Shown here in pieces: positions 47,901-62,271 of a stretch of 64,000 bases of DNA. The notes beneath the pieces were generated by a model, which did not search any database, had not been told where the DNA came from, and was given only the letters and a program-made list of their open reading frames with translations. The translations under genes were made by a program, and so were the position numbers. The DNA lies in contig NZ_JAZHPF010000019.1 in the NCBI RefSeq assembly GCF_036543075.1, positions 1 through 64,000 on the forward strand, read 5' to 3'. The stretch's first letter is position 1. Every line of letters starts with the position of its first letter. The stretch comes from Deinococcus sp. YIM 134068. Its GTDB lineage: Bacteria; Deinococcota; Deinococci; Deinococcales; Deinococcaceae.

Positions 47901-49280
47901 TTACTGCGTGGCGGCGCGCACGGCGGCCTCGGCGTCGAGGAGGGGCAGACCACCCGAGGAGTTCGCGGAGGAGACGAGCAGGGCGCGCGTCTGGGCAGCG
48001 GTGAGGCTGGGGTTTGCGGCGCGCATCAGGGCGGCCACCCCGCTCACGAGGGGCGCGGCCTCGCTCGTGCCCGCGCTAAGGGCGTAGTTGTCACCGGGGG
48101 CCAGCACCAGCATGTCCTGGCTGGCGGTGGCCCCGCTGCATACCCCGGCTCCCGCCCCCCCAGGCGCGACGAGATCGAGGGCACGTGTCTGGGTGGCATT
48201 GGGGCGGGCGCTGTAGCAGGCGAGGGCAGTGTTGCTCGCTCCGAGGGCACCCACCGCGATGACGTTCGGATTGTTGGCCGGGTAATACACCCCTTGATTG
48301 GGAGTATTCCCCGCCGCCGCTACCAACACCGCACTCTGCGCGGCGCTATTCAGCGCGGCCTCCAGCGCCTGGTCGCCGGGGTCGCTCCCCGCTTCACCCG
48401 CGAAGCCCAGGCTCATGTTGATGACCTTGGCCCCCTGCCGCACGGCGTAGTTCAGCCCCGCCGCGAGGGTGGAGGTCGAACCGTTCGCCTGGTTCGTTGA
48501 CGAGGCCTCCAGCACCTTGACCGGCAACACGTTGCGCCCGCTCCACGTCACGCCCGCCAGCCCCACGTCGTTGTTGGTGGTCGCGCCGAGCAGGCCCGTG
48601 ACCGCCGTGCCGTGCCCGTCCGAGTCCTGCGTGGCCGCCGTGCCGCCGTTGAAGGTCGCGCCGCTCAGCAGCCGCCCGTTCAGGTCCTCGTGGCTGCCGT
48701 CGGCTCCAGAGTCCAGCACCGCCGTCAGCGCCGCCATGGGCGTCTTGCCGCAGGCCGTCAGGAAGTCCCATGCCCCCTCCGCGTTGATGCGGGGCAGGTA
48801 GTCCTGGAAGAGGGTCACGGTCCGGCTCTCGTTGATGAACCCCTCGTTGCCAGGGTAGCCGGGGTCGTTGACCGCCGCCAGCGCCCTGTAGATAAAGTCT
48901 GGCTGTGCCCGCAGTCCCGCCGCCGTCAGCCGACCCGCAAAGGCCCGGTCCGTCTCGCCCGCCGGGGTCACGGCCAGCGTGAGGTCGTCCGTCACCCGCT
49001 GCGTCCGCACGGTGGAGAGCAGGCTCAGGCCCTGCGCGCTCAGGGTGCCGCCCGCGCCTACGACGAGGACCCGGCCCGGCACGTGCGGCGCGGTCCAGTC
49101 GGGGGTGGGCACCTGCGTCTGTACCACGCTCGCCGCCCGCACGCTCGCGGGAAGGGGCACGCCACCGGGGATGGCCTGTGGGCAGACGGCGGTGCCGTCG
49201 TCCTCGTCGCCCACCGATGGACCGGGGCACGCCGTGAGCAGGAGACTGAGGGTCAGCAGGGGCAGCGCGAGTCTCATCAT
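47901..49280 (-). CDS. Subtilisin-like serine protease lipoprotein (S8)
   Basis: 459 residues. The lipobox is LLLTAC (Cys18). A propeptide-like inhibitor region (about 65-140) precedes the S8 domain. The triad is Asp190 (AVLDSGADG), His223 ([10 protein letters not shown]) and Ser406 ([11 protein letters not shown]), with the oxyanion Asn325 (AAAGNTP). It is predicted to be an active, membrane-anchored extracellular protease of the thermitase/fervidolysin type. The nearby convergent small gene seems unrelated. Confidence 0.93.
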   Translation of the reverse strand: MMRLALPLLTLSLLLTACPGPSVGDEDDGTAVCPQAIPGGVPLPASVRAASVVQTQVPTPDWTAPHVPGRVLVVGAGGTLSAQGLSLLSTVRTQRVTDDLTLAVTPAGETDRAFAGRLTAAGLRAQPDFIYRALAAVNDPGYPGNEGFINESRTVTLFQDYLPRINAEGAWDFLTACGKTPMAALTAVLDSGADGSHEDLNGRLLSGATFNGGTAATQDSDGHGTAVTGLLGATTNNDVGLAGVTWSGRNVLPVKVLEASSTNQANGSTSTLAAGLNYAVRQGAKVINMSLGFAGEAGSDPGDQALEAALNSAAQSAVLVAAAGNTPNQGVYYPANNPNVIAVGALGASNTALACYSARPNATQTRALDLVAPGGAGAGVCSGATASQDMLVLAPGDNYALSAGTSEAAPLVSGVAALMRAANPSLTAAQTRALLVSSANSSGGLPLLDAEAAVRAATQ

Positions 49281-49365
49281 TCAGTCATACCGCACGGACC
49301 TGACGCGACACTGAGCGTTAGGCCGCACACTTCTCACCCGACGGGCTGGACATCCACCCGCCACG

Positions 49366-49371
49366 TACCAT
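49366..49371 (+). promoter_or_regulatory. Leaderless -10 box (Uma2 gene)
   Basis: TACCAT, 6 bases before the ATG at 49378. Confidence 0.6.
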
Positions 49372-49377
49372 GACCGT

Positions 49378-49938
49378 ATGAGTGACCTGGCCCTACGCAA
49401 GCTCAGCGAGGAGGAGTACCTGCGAACGGAGGAGTTGAGTCCCGTCCGGCGTGAGTACGTAGACGGCTTCGTGTACGCCCACGCGGGCGCGAGCCTGCCG
49501 CACAACCGCATCTCCTCGAACATCCAGGGCATTCTCATTCCGGCGAGCCGACGCGGCTCCTGCTGGACCTACACCAACGATATGAAAGTTCGTGTCAAGC
49601 GGCTGGGGCAACTTCGCTACTCCTCCCCCGATCTCGTCGTCGTGTGCAAACCGCACGAGGACTTGAGGGAGGCCGAGAATCACCCCTGCCTGATCGTGGA
49701 AATTCTCAGCCAATCCACCCGGCAGGTGGACATGACCTACAAAGCTCAGGACTACCTCAGCCTGCACAGCCTGCGGGGCTATCTCCTCGTGGACAGCGAG
49801 GACCGGGCCGCCGAGTTCTACCGCCGGATGCCGAACGGGTGGGAACTGGAGACGGTGGAGAACGGCGTGCGCCTGCCATGTGTGGACGTGGAGTTGAGGA
49901 TGGAGGAGGTCTATGCAGGGGTGGGGGCGGAGACATAG
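49378..49938 (+). CDS. Uma2-family endonuclease-like protein
   Basis: 186 residues of the DUF820/Uma2 restriction-endonuclease-like fold: EEYLRTEELSPVRREYVDGF at the N-terminus, SPDLVVVCKPHED (catalytic Asp), and CLIVEILSQSTRQVDMTYKA (Glu and downstream Lys). This PD-(D/E)xK family is highly expanded in Deinococcus and cyanobacteria, and its biological role is unknown. Leaderless start. It ends in a repeat-rich gap before the convergent aconitase gene. Confidence 0.88.
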   Translation: MSDLALRKLSEEEYLRTEELSPVRREYVDGFVYAHAGASLPHNRISSNIQGILIPASRRGSCWTYTNDMKVRVKRLGQLRYSSPDLVVVCKPHEDLREAENHPCLIVEILSQSTRQVDMTYKAQDYLSLHSLRGYLLVDSEDRAAEFYRRMPNGWELETVENGVRLPCVDVELRMEEVYAGVGAET

Positions 49939-50034
49939 CCTCCTTCTGTTCAAGCCGAGCTGAAGGATGTTTGACGCCACGCCTCTTCAATCGCCCCCTC
50001 CACCCCGACGAGATTCCTCAAGACCCCCGCTGGC

Positions 50035-50151
50035 GACCCCTCCCCCCCTTCGGGGCACCCCCCTTGAGGGGAGGCGATCACCGCAGCAAAAGAAGAAGCC
50101 TCCCCAAAAGGCTCCCTCTGAGGGGAGCTGTCAGCGAAGCTGACTGAGGGG
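50035..50151. repeat. Paired-hairpin repeat (family R5) between Uma2 and acnA
   Basis: CCCCTTGAGGGGAGGCGATC, then CTCCCTCTGAGGGGAG (50113-50128) and GTCAGC-GAA-GCTGAC (50130-50144) followed by TGAGGGG. It has the same two-hairpin order as 63219-63273. Confidence 0.7.
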
Positions 50152-50169
50152 TACGTCCACCAACCCAAA

Positions 50170-50205
50170 GCCCCCACCCATCCACCGGGCGGGGGCCTTT
50201 CTTTT
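50170..50205. terminator. Bidirectional terminator between Uma2 and acnA
   Basis: GCCCCCACCC (50170-50179) with GGGCGGGGGC (50187-50196). T-tracts lie on both sides (CTTTCTTTT on plus; CTTTGGGTT on minus, weaker). Confidence 0.8.
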
Positions 50206-50225
50206 GACCGGGTTGCGGCTCCGGC

Positions 50226-52940
<2,715 letters not shown>

Positions 52941-53187
52941 GTCTGGTCTCCTCCTTGCCCGCAGAGGGGCAGCCCGCACAAACGGGTTCAGATGCCCCCA
53001 TGATAGGTCAAGCAGCCCCATACGCTCATCGTCCCCCTCACAGGAACTATGTAACAACTCTGGAGACAACAAGAGAAGGGCTAAGTGCCTCTCAACCCCG
53101 ACCGCCGAAGGAAGGAGTACGCTGCCCTTGCTTCCACACTTTGGCCCGAGAACCACGAACGTGCCCGGCACGGAAAGGAACACGGCT

Positions 53188-53532
53188 ATGGATGACGGCA
53201 GGAACGGCGACGGGGGCGGGACGGGACCGCAGGACAACGTGACGTTGCGCGAGGTGACGGACAACGCGGCGTGGGACACGGGGGGCGAGAAGAGCACGGG
53301 CGACGCCATCCACGACGGCATCTACCGGGACGTGAGCGACGAGAACGCGGGGGCCGGTGCCGACACACCCGTGATGGGGACGGCGACGAGCGACGACGGG
53401 AGGGAGGCGAGTGCCCCGGCAGGTGGGCAGGAGACGAACACGCTCACCCACGGCGGCTACAGCGGGGGAATGCCCGCGAGCGGCGCGACGACCCTGCCGG
53501 AGAAGACGGTGGAGGGTGAGGAGGGGAGCTAG
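53188..53532 (+). CDS. Disordered acidic protein of unknown function
   Basis: 114 residues, starting [20 protein letters not shown]. It is almost free of large hydrophobic residues, very rich in Gly, Asp, Glu, Thr and Ala, and predicted disordered. AAGGAA lies about 9 bases before the ATG. TACGCT at 53119-53124 may be the promoter -10, giving a leader of ~55 nt. Hydrophilin-like composition fits desiccation proteins of Deinococcus, but no family is recognised. Confidence 0.65.
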   Translation: MDDGRNGDGGGTGPQDNVTLREVTDNAAWDTGGEKSTGDAIHDGIYRDVSDENAGAGADTPVMGTATSDDGREASAPAGGQETNTLTHGGYSGGMPASGATTLPEKTVEGEEGS

Positions 53533-53609
53533 GGCTGGTCAGACGCCCCCTCACCCTGGCCCTTTTCCATCGGGGAGAAGAAAGAAACAGTGCAGGCCGT
53601 TGCTTTTTA

Positions 53610-53798
53610 GCCCCTCCCCCCTGAACGCTTGATATGCAATAAAAACTTAGTGTGTCAGACGTACTCTTTTCCCCCTCCCTCCGTGTGGGGGCGGGGGGTG
53701 ACGAGCGGCGCTTGTCCTTCTGTACTACGGTAGAAACACTTCCACTGCCCGATTTGCAATTCACATCAAGCGTCTTGAGGTTAGGGGCCGGGTGGGGG
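53610..53798. repeat. Composite repeat (family R5) in the 53533-53848 gap
   Basis: GCCCCTCCCCCCTGAACGCT plus TGAT (53610-53633) is a 24-base exact inverse copy of 43282-43305. Then CCCCCTCCCTCC...GGGGGCGGGGGG (~53671-53698), GACGAGC-GGC-GCTTGTC (53700-53716), and TTCACATCAAGCGT (near 53760), matching the order at 43201-43290. No gene is seen in the gap. Confidence 0.7.
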
Positions 53799-53848
53799 TA
53801 AACGGGCGTGACAACCCTGCCAACCAACTCGTCAACTCCTCCAAACCT

Positions 53849-54916
<1,068 letters not shown>

Positions 54917-55007
54917 TCTCCCCCCGCTCCCGTGTGGAAAAAAGCACGGTTTCTTCCGCTTGAGGGCAGGGAAACCCCGACGAAGGACTCATGTTCGGTC
55001 AGGGAGA

Positions 55008-55037
55008 ATCGCCAGTGTCTAGTTGCCAGTCGCCAGG
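55008..55037. repeat. CAGTCGC heptads (family R2)
   Basis: AATCGCCAGTGTCTAGTTGC then CAGTCGCCAG, imperfect copies. Confidence 0.6.
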
Positions 55038-55066
55038 GACGGCAGAGGGCAGGTCATCCAATTTCG

Positions 55067-55133
55067 GCGAAGGTCGCAGTAGGCAGAAGGCCAACGACAA
55101 ACGCCTTTGCCTTCCGCCTTCGACCTTCTGCCT
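55067..55133. repeat. CAGAAGG heptad palindrome (family R3)
   Basis: GGTCGCAGTAGGCAGAAGGC on the left, CCTTCCGCCTTCGACCTTCTG on the right, around ACAAACG. Confidence 0.8.
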
Positions 55134-55156
55134 CCTCCCCCCTCTCCCCCACCCGC

Positions 55157-56047
55157 TCAGCGGCGCTTGCTCTCCCACTCCTGACGGCCCACCTCGTCGA
55201 GGCGGTGGAAGTCGTCGTCAGAGAGTTGCAGCCCGGCGGCGGCCACGTTCTCCTCCAGGTGGCGGACCTTGCCCGTGCCGGGGATGGGGAGCATGACGGG
55301 GCTGCGCTTCAGGACCCAGGCGAGCGCGACCTGTGACGGCGTGGCCCCGATCCGCCGTGCCACCTCGTCGAGGACGTTGCCCTCCCGCGCGAGGCCGCCC
55401 GCCGCGAGGGGATACCACGGGATGAAGCCGATGCCCTCGCGCCCGCAGTGGTCGAGCACGTCCTCGGACTTGCGGTTCACGAGGTTGTAGAGGTTCTGCA
55501 CCGTGGCGACCGGGAAGACCTGCCGGGCGGCCTCGATCTCCTCGACGCTGACCTCACTCAGCCCGGCGTGGCGGATCACGCCCTCGTCCATCAGCTCGCG
55601 GATGGCCCCGAACTGCTCGTCGTGGGGAACCCCGGCGTCGATGCGGTGGAGCTGCCACAGGTCGATGCGCTCCACGCCGAGGCGGCGGCGGGAGAGGTAT
55701 GCCTGCTGCTTGAGGTAGTCGGGGCGACCCAGCGCGGTCCATACGTTCGGGCCGGTGCGGACAAAGCCCCCCTTCGTGGCGATCACCACCGTGTCGTAGG
55801 GATACAGGGCCTCGCGGAGCAGCTCCTCGCTCACCGCCGGGCCATACGAGTCGGCAGTGTCGATGAAGTTCACCCCGAGGTCGGGCAGGCGGCGCAGGGT
55901 GGCGAGTGCCCCCTCCCGGTCGGCGGGGTCGCCCCAGACGCCCTCCCCCGTGATCCGCATCGCGCCGAAGCCGAGGCGGTTGACCTCCAGCTCACCCCCG
56001 ATGCGGAACGTGCCGCTCTGCGCGGCGTTCGCTTCCAGCTTGGTCAT
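55157..56047 (-). CDS. Aldo/keto reductase
   Basis: 296 residues, (beta/alpha)8 barrel. The tetrad is visible: Asp and Tyr in [15 protein letters not shown], Lys in [11 protein letters not shown] and His in [16 protein letters not shown] contacts lie in the C-terminal [21 protein letters not shown] precedes the ATG at 56047; frames further upstream include repeat DNA. General aldehyde/ketone reduction; substrate unknown. Confidence 0.92.
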   Translation of the reverse strand: MTKLEANAAQSGTFRIGGELEVNRLGFGAMRITGEGVWGDPADREGALATLRRLPDLGVNFIDTADSYGPAVSEELLREALYPYDTVVIATKGGFVRTGPNVWTALGRPDYLKQQAYLSRRRLGVERIDLWQLHRIDAGVPHDEQFGAIRELMDEGVIRHAGLSEVSVEEIEAARQVFPVATVQNLYNLVNRKSEDVLDHCGREGIGFIPWYPLAAGGLAREGNVLDEVARRIGATPSQVALAWVLKRSPVMLPIPGTGKVRHLEENVAAAGLQLSDDDFHRLDEVGRQEWESKRR

Positions 56048-56187
56048 GGTGTTTCCCTCCCACCGGGCATTGTGCGGCGGCGGATGTGAGGGGACGGTGG
56101 GCGATCCCCCGGCGGGAGCTTGGGGGAGAGGAGGGCCGGGGCAGTCGGCGGGGCGAGAGACCGGGCCGTAGGTGGAGCTGTGAACGT

Positions 56188-56252
56188 CGCGGAAGGCAGA
56201 AGGCGGAAGGCTGACAGCAGGTGCCTTCCGCCTTCCGCCTTCGACCCTCTGC
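56188..56252. repeat. CAGAAGG heptad palindrome (family R3)
   Basis: GCGGAAGGCAGAAGGCGGAA on the left; CCTTCCGCCTTCCGCCTTCG on the right: near-perfect 7-bp tandem words. Located between the reductase and nitroreductase genes. Confidence 0.88.
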
Positions 56253-56320
56253 ACCCTCAACCTGCACGTTCCCAGGATGTCACGCTGGCGGCTGGAAGCT
56301 GGCCGCTGATCCCCTTCCCC

Positions 56321-57163
56321 TCATTCCCCCTCCGGCACCTCGCACGTCTCCCGGAAGACGAACTGCCCCAGCCGCTTGCGGTGGCGGCTGCTCCAGTCAA
56401 TCGTGGGCCGCCGCTCGTCGTCGGGGAGGTAGCCGAGGCGGTAGACGGCCATGAGTTCGAGGCTGTCCGGCACGTGCAGCAGCTCGCGGATGGCCTGCCA
56501 GCGGTGGGGCAGTTCCATCGGGGTGGAGACGAATTGCAGGCCCATGCCGATCTCCCCGACCGCGTTCCAGATGTTCTCCATCGCCGCGCCGAGGCCGAAG
56601 ACGGAGTAGAAGCCGCTGAGTTCGCCGGGGCGGTACTCGGCCTTGTCGAGCAGCGCGGCGAGGAGGAGGGGACTGCCCTCCACCAACTTGCGGTTGTCCT
56701 CGCCGAGCCGCTTCGGGACGCCGAGTTGCCGCATGACCCGCAGCCCCGCGTCCGAGAAGACCTGCCGGGTGAAGGGGCGCAGCGGGCCGGGCAGGTGGTC
56801 GATGTGGATGCCGTCGCGCCTCTGCTCCATCTCGGCCTCGGTGAAGCGGAAGTAGCGGCGATACCGCTCGAAGAAGACGCCCGCCTCGATGAGTTCGGTC
56901 ATGCTCTCGCCCGCGATCCGCGCGACCTGCCCGATGGTTCCCCGGTCCTCGACGAGGACGAAGCGCCACGGCTGGGAGTTGAAGTGGCTGGGGGCGGCCT
57001 GCGCGACCCGCATCAGGAGGTGCTGGTGCTCGCGGCTGACCGGACCTGGCCGGAAGGGGCCGTTCGTGGTCCGGCGGGCGAGCAACCCCTCGATCAGCCC
57101 ACCGCTGGGCAGGCCAGTGGCGAGCGGCCTCGGGAGGGGCGGAGTCGGGGGCGGGACGGTCAT
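56321..57163 (-). CDS. Nitroreductase-family FMN protein
   Basis: 280 residues. The FMN-binding N-terminal [20 protein letters not shown] and [17 protein letters not shown], plus [20 protein letters not shown], are typical of the nitroreductase fold. The protein is longer than the ~200-residue norm, with extra helices at about 95-175. Reaction unknown: NAD(P)H-dependent reduction, or another flavin chemistry. TAGCCT 7 bases before the ATG gives a leaderless start. Confidence 0.85.
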   Translation of the reverse strand: MTVPPPTPPLPRPLATGLPSGGLIEGLLARRTTNGPFRPGPVSREHQHLLMRVAQAAPSHFNSQPWRFVLVEDRGTIGQVARIAGESMTELIEAGVFFERYRRYFRFTEAEMEQRRDGIHIDHLPGPLRPFTRQVFSDAGLRVMRQLGVPKRLGEDNRKLVEGSPLLLAALLDKAEYRPGELSGFYSVFGLGAAMENIWNAVGEIGMGLQFVSTPMELPHRWQAIRELLHVPDSLELMAVYRLGYLPDDERRPTIDWSSRHRKRLGQFVFRETCEVPEGE

Positions 57164-57170
57164 GAGACGC

Positions 57171-57176
57171 AGGCTA
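57171..57176 (-). promoter_or_regulatory. Leaderless -10 box (nitroreductase)
   Basis: TAGCCT on the minus strand, 7 bases before the ATG at 57163. Confidence 0.6.
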
Positions 57177-57208
57177 GCGCGGCGGTCCGGGGCGTCGTGC
57201 CCCCACCC

Positions 57209-57514
57209 TCACCATGCCCCCCACAGCCCCACCGCGAAGGCCCCCGCGCACCCCAGCGCCAGCCGCCAGTGGTCCGCCCGCCCCGGCCTCGTGCGCGGCA
57301 TCAGGAGCAGCAGCCCCAGCGCGGGCAACAGCGCGAGACCCCGCAGGCCAGAGAGCACTCCCGAAATCGCCACCCCGACACACACCACGAAGAAGAGGGC
57401 GTGGTGCGGCCAGCGCGCCGGCAGCCGCCACCCCCGTTGCAGGCTCAGCCCCAGCGCCAGCAGTCCCCCCAGCAGCGCGGCGGTCACGAGGAGGGCGAGG
57501 CGGTGGGGGGGCAC
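57209..57514 (-). CDS. Small membrane protein
   Basis: 101 residues from GTG. Hydrophobic segments lie at about 6-25 ([19 protein letters not shown]), 37-56 ([20 protein letters not shown]), 59-72 and 86-100. No motif recognised. The start is uncertain: no good Shine-Dalgarno or -10 box is visible. Same strand as the nitroreductase, which starts 45 bases downstream with its own leaderless signal. Confidence 0.55.
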   Translation of the reverse strand: MPPHRLALLVTAALLGGLLALGLSLQRGWRLPARWPHHALFFVVCVGVAISGVLSGLRGLALLPALGLLLLMPRTRPGRADHWRLALGCAGAFAVGLWGAW

Positions 57515-57545
57515 GTGCCCGATGCTCGCACGTCCCCGAGCGGCG

Positions 57546-57551
57546 TATCGT
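57546..57551 (+). promoter_or_regulatory. Leaderless -10 box (lipoprotein)
   Basis: TATCGT, 7 bases before the ATG at 57559. Confidence 0.6.
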
Positions 57552-57558
57552 GCCCCCC

Positions 57559-58065
57559 ATGAAGTTCGCGCGCCCGGCCCCCGCCCTGCTCACCCTCGCC
57601 GCCCTGCTCGCGGGTGGACTGGTCGGGTGCCGCCCGGAGGGGAACGGGGAGGGTGGCCTCGCCGACGACCTCCCCGCCCAGATTCTCTTCACCGCGAACG
57701 GCACCTACGACGCGCGGGCGGACCGCCGGGAGCGGACCCCCGGCAGGGACGGCAGCCTGCGGCGCATCACGTGGACCACCCGCCCGCCGCTGCCCGCCCG
57801 CGCGGTGATCGTCCGCTTCGACGGCAACGTCCGCTCCCTCTCGTGGGAGATGCGGGTGGACGGCCCCACCTTCGAGCTGAGTGCCCTCGCCGGGGAGGAC
57901 GCGGCCAGCGTCACGACGCCCCAGGGCGAGGGCCTGCGCCCACGCGGGGGCCGCCTCGCCGACGTGCTGATCCTGCGGACGCCCGGCGGCCTGCGTCTCC
58001 TGACGCGGGGGTACGCGGTGCGGGAGGAACCGGCGCTGCTCGCCGCCTTTCGGCGGGGGGAGTGA
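57559..58065 (+). CDS. Small lipoprotein
   Basis: 168 residues. The signal peptide [20 protein letters not shown] ends in the lipobox GLVGC (Cys ~24). The mature part is beta-rich and Arg-rich ([36 protein letters not shown]). No family recognised. Its TGA (58063-58065) lies inside the R4 palindrome. Convergent with the diguanylate cyclase. Confidence 0.75.
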   Translation: MKFARPAPALLTLAALLAGGLVGCRPEGNGEGGLADDLPAQILFTANGTYDARADRRERTPGRDGSLRRITWTTRPPLPARAVIVRFDGNVRSLSWEMRVDGPTFELSALAGEDAASVTTPQGEGLRPRGGRLADVLILRTPGGLRLLTRGYAVREEPALLAAFRRGE

Positions 58066-58137
58066 TGAGGGTTGAGTGGTGAGTGACGAGGGGTCACAGT
58101 GCCGCTCTTTTCCTCATCACTCATTGCCCGTCACTTC
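58060..58137. repeat. GATGAGT heptad palindrome (family R4), containing two stop codons
   Basis: GTGATGAGGGTTGAGTGGTG and GTGACGAGGGG on the left; TCCTCATCACTCATTGCCCG and TCACTTC on the right. The stop of the lipoprotein (58063-58065) and that of the convergent GGDEF gene (58131-58133) both fall in its arms. Sister copy at 38903-38982. Confidence 0.88.
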
Positions 58138-59186
58138 TCCCTCACGCTGTCGCGTCCCGCCCGCTTCGCCTCGTACATGGCCTGATCGGCGCGGGCGAGG
58201 AGGGCGGCCTCCGTGTCGTGGAGGGCGCGCAGGGAGGCGACGCCGAAGCTGGCAGTGACGGAGAGACCCGCGACGGGCTGGGCACCGACAGCCTGCCGGA
58301 CCCGTTCGGCGAGGGCCAGAGCCTCGGGCTTGGCGAGGCCGGGCAGCAGGATCAGGAACTCCTCGCCGCCCCAGCGCCCCACGAGGCCGCCGAGTTCGCG
58401 GGCGGTGCGCCGCAGCCGCTTGGCAACGTCGCGCAGCACCACGTCTCCGACGGCGTGGCCGTGAACGTCGTTCACGCTCTTGAAGTGGTCAATGTCGCAC
58501 ATGACGACGCTCAGGGCGGCGCGGGACTCCGTGGCCTGACGCACCCGCTCCATCAGCTCCTCCTCGGTGGCGGCGCGGCCCAGCACCCGCGTGAGGGCGT
58601 CGAAGCGGGCGGCGTGGAGCTGGGCGTTCGCCTGCTCGTGCAGCACGAGGTTGGCCTCGATGAAGCGCGTGGAGATGTACGACATCCCCGCCACGAGGAC
58701 CGTGACCAGCCCGCCCGTCACCCAGCCAGCGAGCAGGTCGGGCGAGGTCGGCGGCCTCCACGCCAGCACGAGCGCCAGCCCGACCGACCCAACCGCGACC
58801 GCGATGCCGCCCTGCCGCGACCCGAGCAGCAAGGGGGCCACGCTCGCCGCGCCCACAGACCACAGCAGCACGGGGAGGGGTGAGGTGCCCGCCGCCACCA
58901 CCCGGCCCGCGTCCAGCCACAGCAGCGGCACCAGGAGCGCCCCCGCCGCCGTGGCGACGCGGGGAACGTCGCGGGGGGCCAGCAACGCGCCCAGCAGCGC
59001 GAGCAGCATGACCCCCGCGCCCCAGAACTTCGGCGTGCGGTACGCCTGCGGAAAGGCTCCGGGCGGGTCGATCAGGGCCGTGACCACCGCGAACAGCAGG
59101 TAAGTCCCCAGCAGCAACAACAGCACCCGCCGCCGGCTGTCGCGCAGCGCGGCCTGAAGCGGGGAGGGAGGTGGGAGCGTCGGCAT
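58131..59186 (-). CDS. Diguanylate cyclase with N-terminal membrane domain
   Basis: 351 residues. Six or so hydrophobic helices lie in residues 20-175 (LLLLLGTYLLFAVVTALI, FWGAGVMLLALLGALL, and others). A short coiled segment precedes the GGDEF domain (about 190-350). The active loop is RWGGEEFLILLPG (GGEEF at 273-277), with the Mg2+/base Asp in VVMCDIDHFKSVND, so it is predicted active in c-di-GMP synthesis. No RxxD inhibitory site is visible upstream of the loop. The ATG at 59186 is the best start. Confidence 0.9.
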   Translation of the reverse strand: MPTLPPPSPLQAALRDSRRRVLLLLLGTYLLFAVVTALIDPPGAFPQAYRTPKFWGAGVMLLALLGALLAPRDVPRVATAAGALLVPLLWLDAGRVVAAGTSPLPVLLWSVGAASVAPLLLGSRQGGIAVAVGSVGLALVLAWRPPTSPDLLAGWVTGGLVTVLVAGMSYISTRFIEANLVLHEQANAQLHAARFDALTRVLGRAATEEELMERVRQATESRAALSVVMCDIDHFKSVNDVHGHAVGDVVLRDVAKRLRRTARELGGLVGRWGGEEFLILLPGLAKPEALALAERVRQAVGAQPVAGLSVTASFGVASLRALHDTEAALLARADQAMYEAKRAGRDSVREK

Positions 59187-59258
59187 ACTCTCGCGCCGCA
59201 GGGTAGACGCCCGACTCTGACCTTTCCCTTGCAAGGTGGCCGGAGGTTCAGTTCAGGG

Positions 59259-59481
59259 GCCAGTCGCCAGTCGCCAGCAAGACCCAAGATTCGCTGTCTT
59301 CCGGGCCGCTCTCCCCAAGCCGCCGAAGAGAAAAGGGACGATCCAGACTGTGTTCTCTATCTTTTCTTTTCTCGCCCCGCCTCATCGCCACAAGGAAGGA
59401 CTCCCCTCCCCAATGGGATGAACCCGAGGTGGACAACCTCGCCTGTCTTCATGTTTCCTGGCGACTGGTCACTGGCGACCC
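59259..59481. repeat. Long inverted pair of CAGTCGC heptads (family R2)
   Basis: GGCCAGTCGCCAGTCGCCAG (from 59259) and CTGGCGACTGGTCACTGGCG (from 59459) face each other across ~180 bases inside the 353-base gap 59187-59539. The enclosed DNA shows no gene; it contains a pyrimidine-rich stretch (TCTATCTTTTCTTTTCTCGC). Confidence 0.7.
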
Positions 59482-59487
59482 GCAACG

Positions 59488-59535
59488 AAACCGCCCGCCT
59501 CCCCAGGTCGGGGCGCGGGCGGGGTGGGGAGGCGG
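59488..59535 (-). terminator. Probable ndk terminator
   Basis: CCGCCTCCCC (59495-59504) pairs with GGGGAGGCGG (59526-59535); the minus strand continues GCGGTTTCGTT. Confidence 0.65.
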
Positions 59536-59539
59536 CGGC

Positions 59540-59956
59540 TCAGCCGAGCAGTTCCTCGGCCCGGAAGAACAGCTCCAGCTCGCGCTCGGCGCTCCCCGGC
59601 GAGTCGCTGCCGTGGGTGACGTTCTCCTGGGTCGTGGTGGCGAAGTCGGCGCGGATGGTGCCGGGGGCGGCGTTGGCGGGGTTGGTCGCCCCCATCATCG
59701 CGCGCCATCCGGCGATGGCGTCATTTCCCTCCAGCGCGATGGCGACGACCGGGCCACCCGTGATGAAGGTGACGAGTTCGCCGAAAAAGGGGCGCTCGCG
59801 GTGTTCACCGTAGTGTTCCTCGGCGACCTCGCGGGGAATGACCATCTGCTTGAGGCCGACGACGCGGTAGCCCTTCCTGGCGATGCGGGCGAGAATCTCA
59901 GGGGTCAGGCCCCGGCGCACGCCGTCGGGCTTGATCATGGCGAAGGTGCGTTCCAT
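59540..59956 (-). CDS. ndk: Nucleoside diphosphate kinase
   Basis: 138 residues, the usual length. [17 protein letters not shown] at the N-terminus; the catalytic His115 lies in [34 protein letters not shown] is also conserved. It transfers the gamma-phosphate between nucleotides and balances NTP/dNTP pools. TATCCT lies 10 bases before the ATG, giving a very short leader. Confidence 0.97.
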   Translation of the reverse strand: MERTFAMIKPDGVRRGLTPEILARIARKGYRVVGLKQMVIPREVAEEHYGEHRERPFFGELVTFITGGPVVAIALEGNDAIAGWRAMMGATNPANAAPGTIRADFATTTQENVTHGSDSPGSAERELELFFRAEELLG

Positions 59957-59966
59957 ACCGTCCGGG

Positions 59967-59972
59967 AGGATA
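59967..59972 (-). promoter_or_regulatory. -10 box for ndk
   Basis: TATCCT on the minus strand, 10 bases before the ATG at 59956; the leader would be only a few bases. Confidence 0.5.
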
Positions 59973-59995
59973 GCAGGGGCGGGGGCGGCGGGAAG

Positions 59996-60028
59996 GTCGC
60001 CAGTCGCCAGCCTCCCGTCACCAGTCGG
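59996..60028. repeat. CAGTCGC heptads (family R2)
   Basis: GGTCGCCAGTCGCCAGCCTC then ACCAGTCG. It lies in the 335-base gap 59957-60291, whose remaining bases (60029-60278) show no gene or clear signal. Confidence 0.65.
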
Positions 60029-60278
60029 GGCGGGGGGTGAGTGCCGGAGGGGGAAGGGAGGCGGGGCGCGTCACAACCGCGTCATGTGGAGGGCCTGTTC
60101 CTCTCCTTTGTGGGAACCTGGAGAGCGAAGTGCGGAGGTTGGGTGGAAGATGCATCTGTCTCACCACGCTCCAAGCTATGGGCCGTGAACCAACGGGGGC
60201 GGCGGAGACAAGCTCAGGCGTTGTTCGCTGACGCCTCGCTCAGGGCCGGGCACCTTCCGGCCCCTCTTCCCCGACGCC

Positions 60279-60284
60279 TACAAT
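60279..60284 (+). promoter_or_regulatory. Leaderless -10 box (nucleoside permease operon)
   Basis: TACAAT, 7 bases before the ATG at 60292; it overlaps the earlier in-frame ATG (60283) and so excludes that start. Confidence 0.7.
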
Positions 60285-60291
60285 GACGGGC

Positions 60292-62271
<1,980 letters not shown>

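Noticed and set aside
60037..60278. Small coding frames between ndk and the nucleoside permease
   Set aside because: Several overlapping short frames exist, but none has a good ribosome-binding site, leaderless -10 box or protein-like composition.
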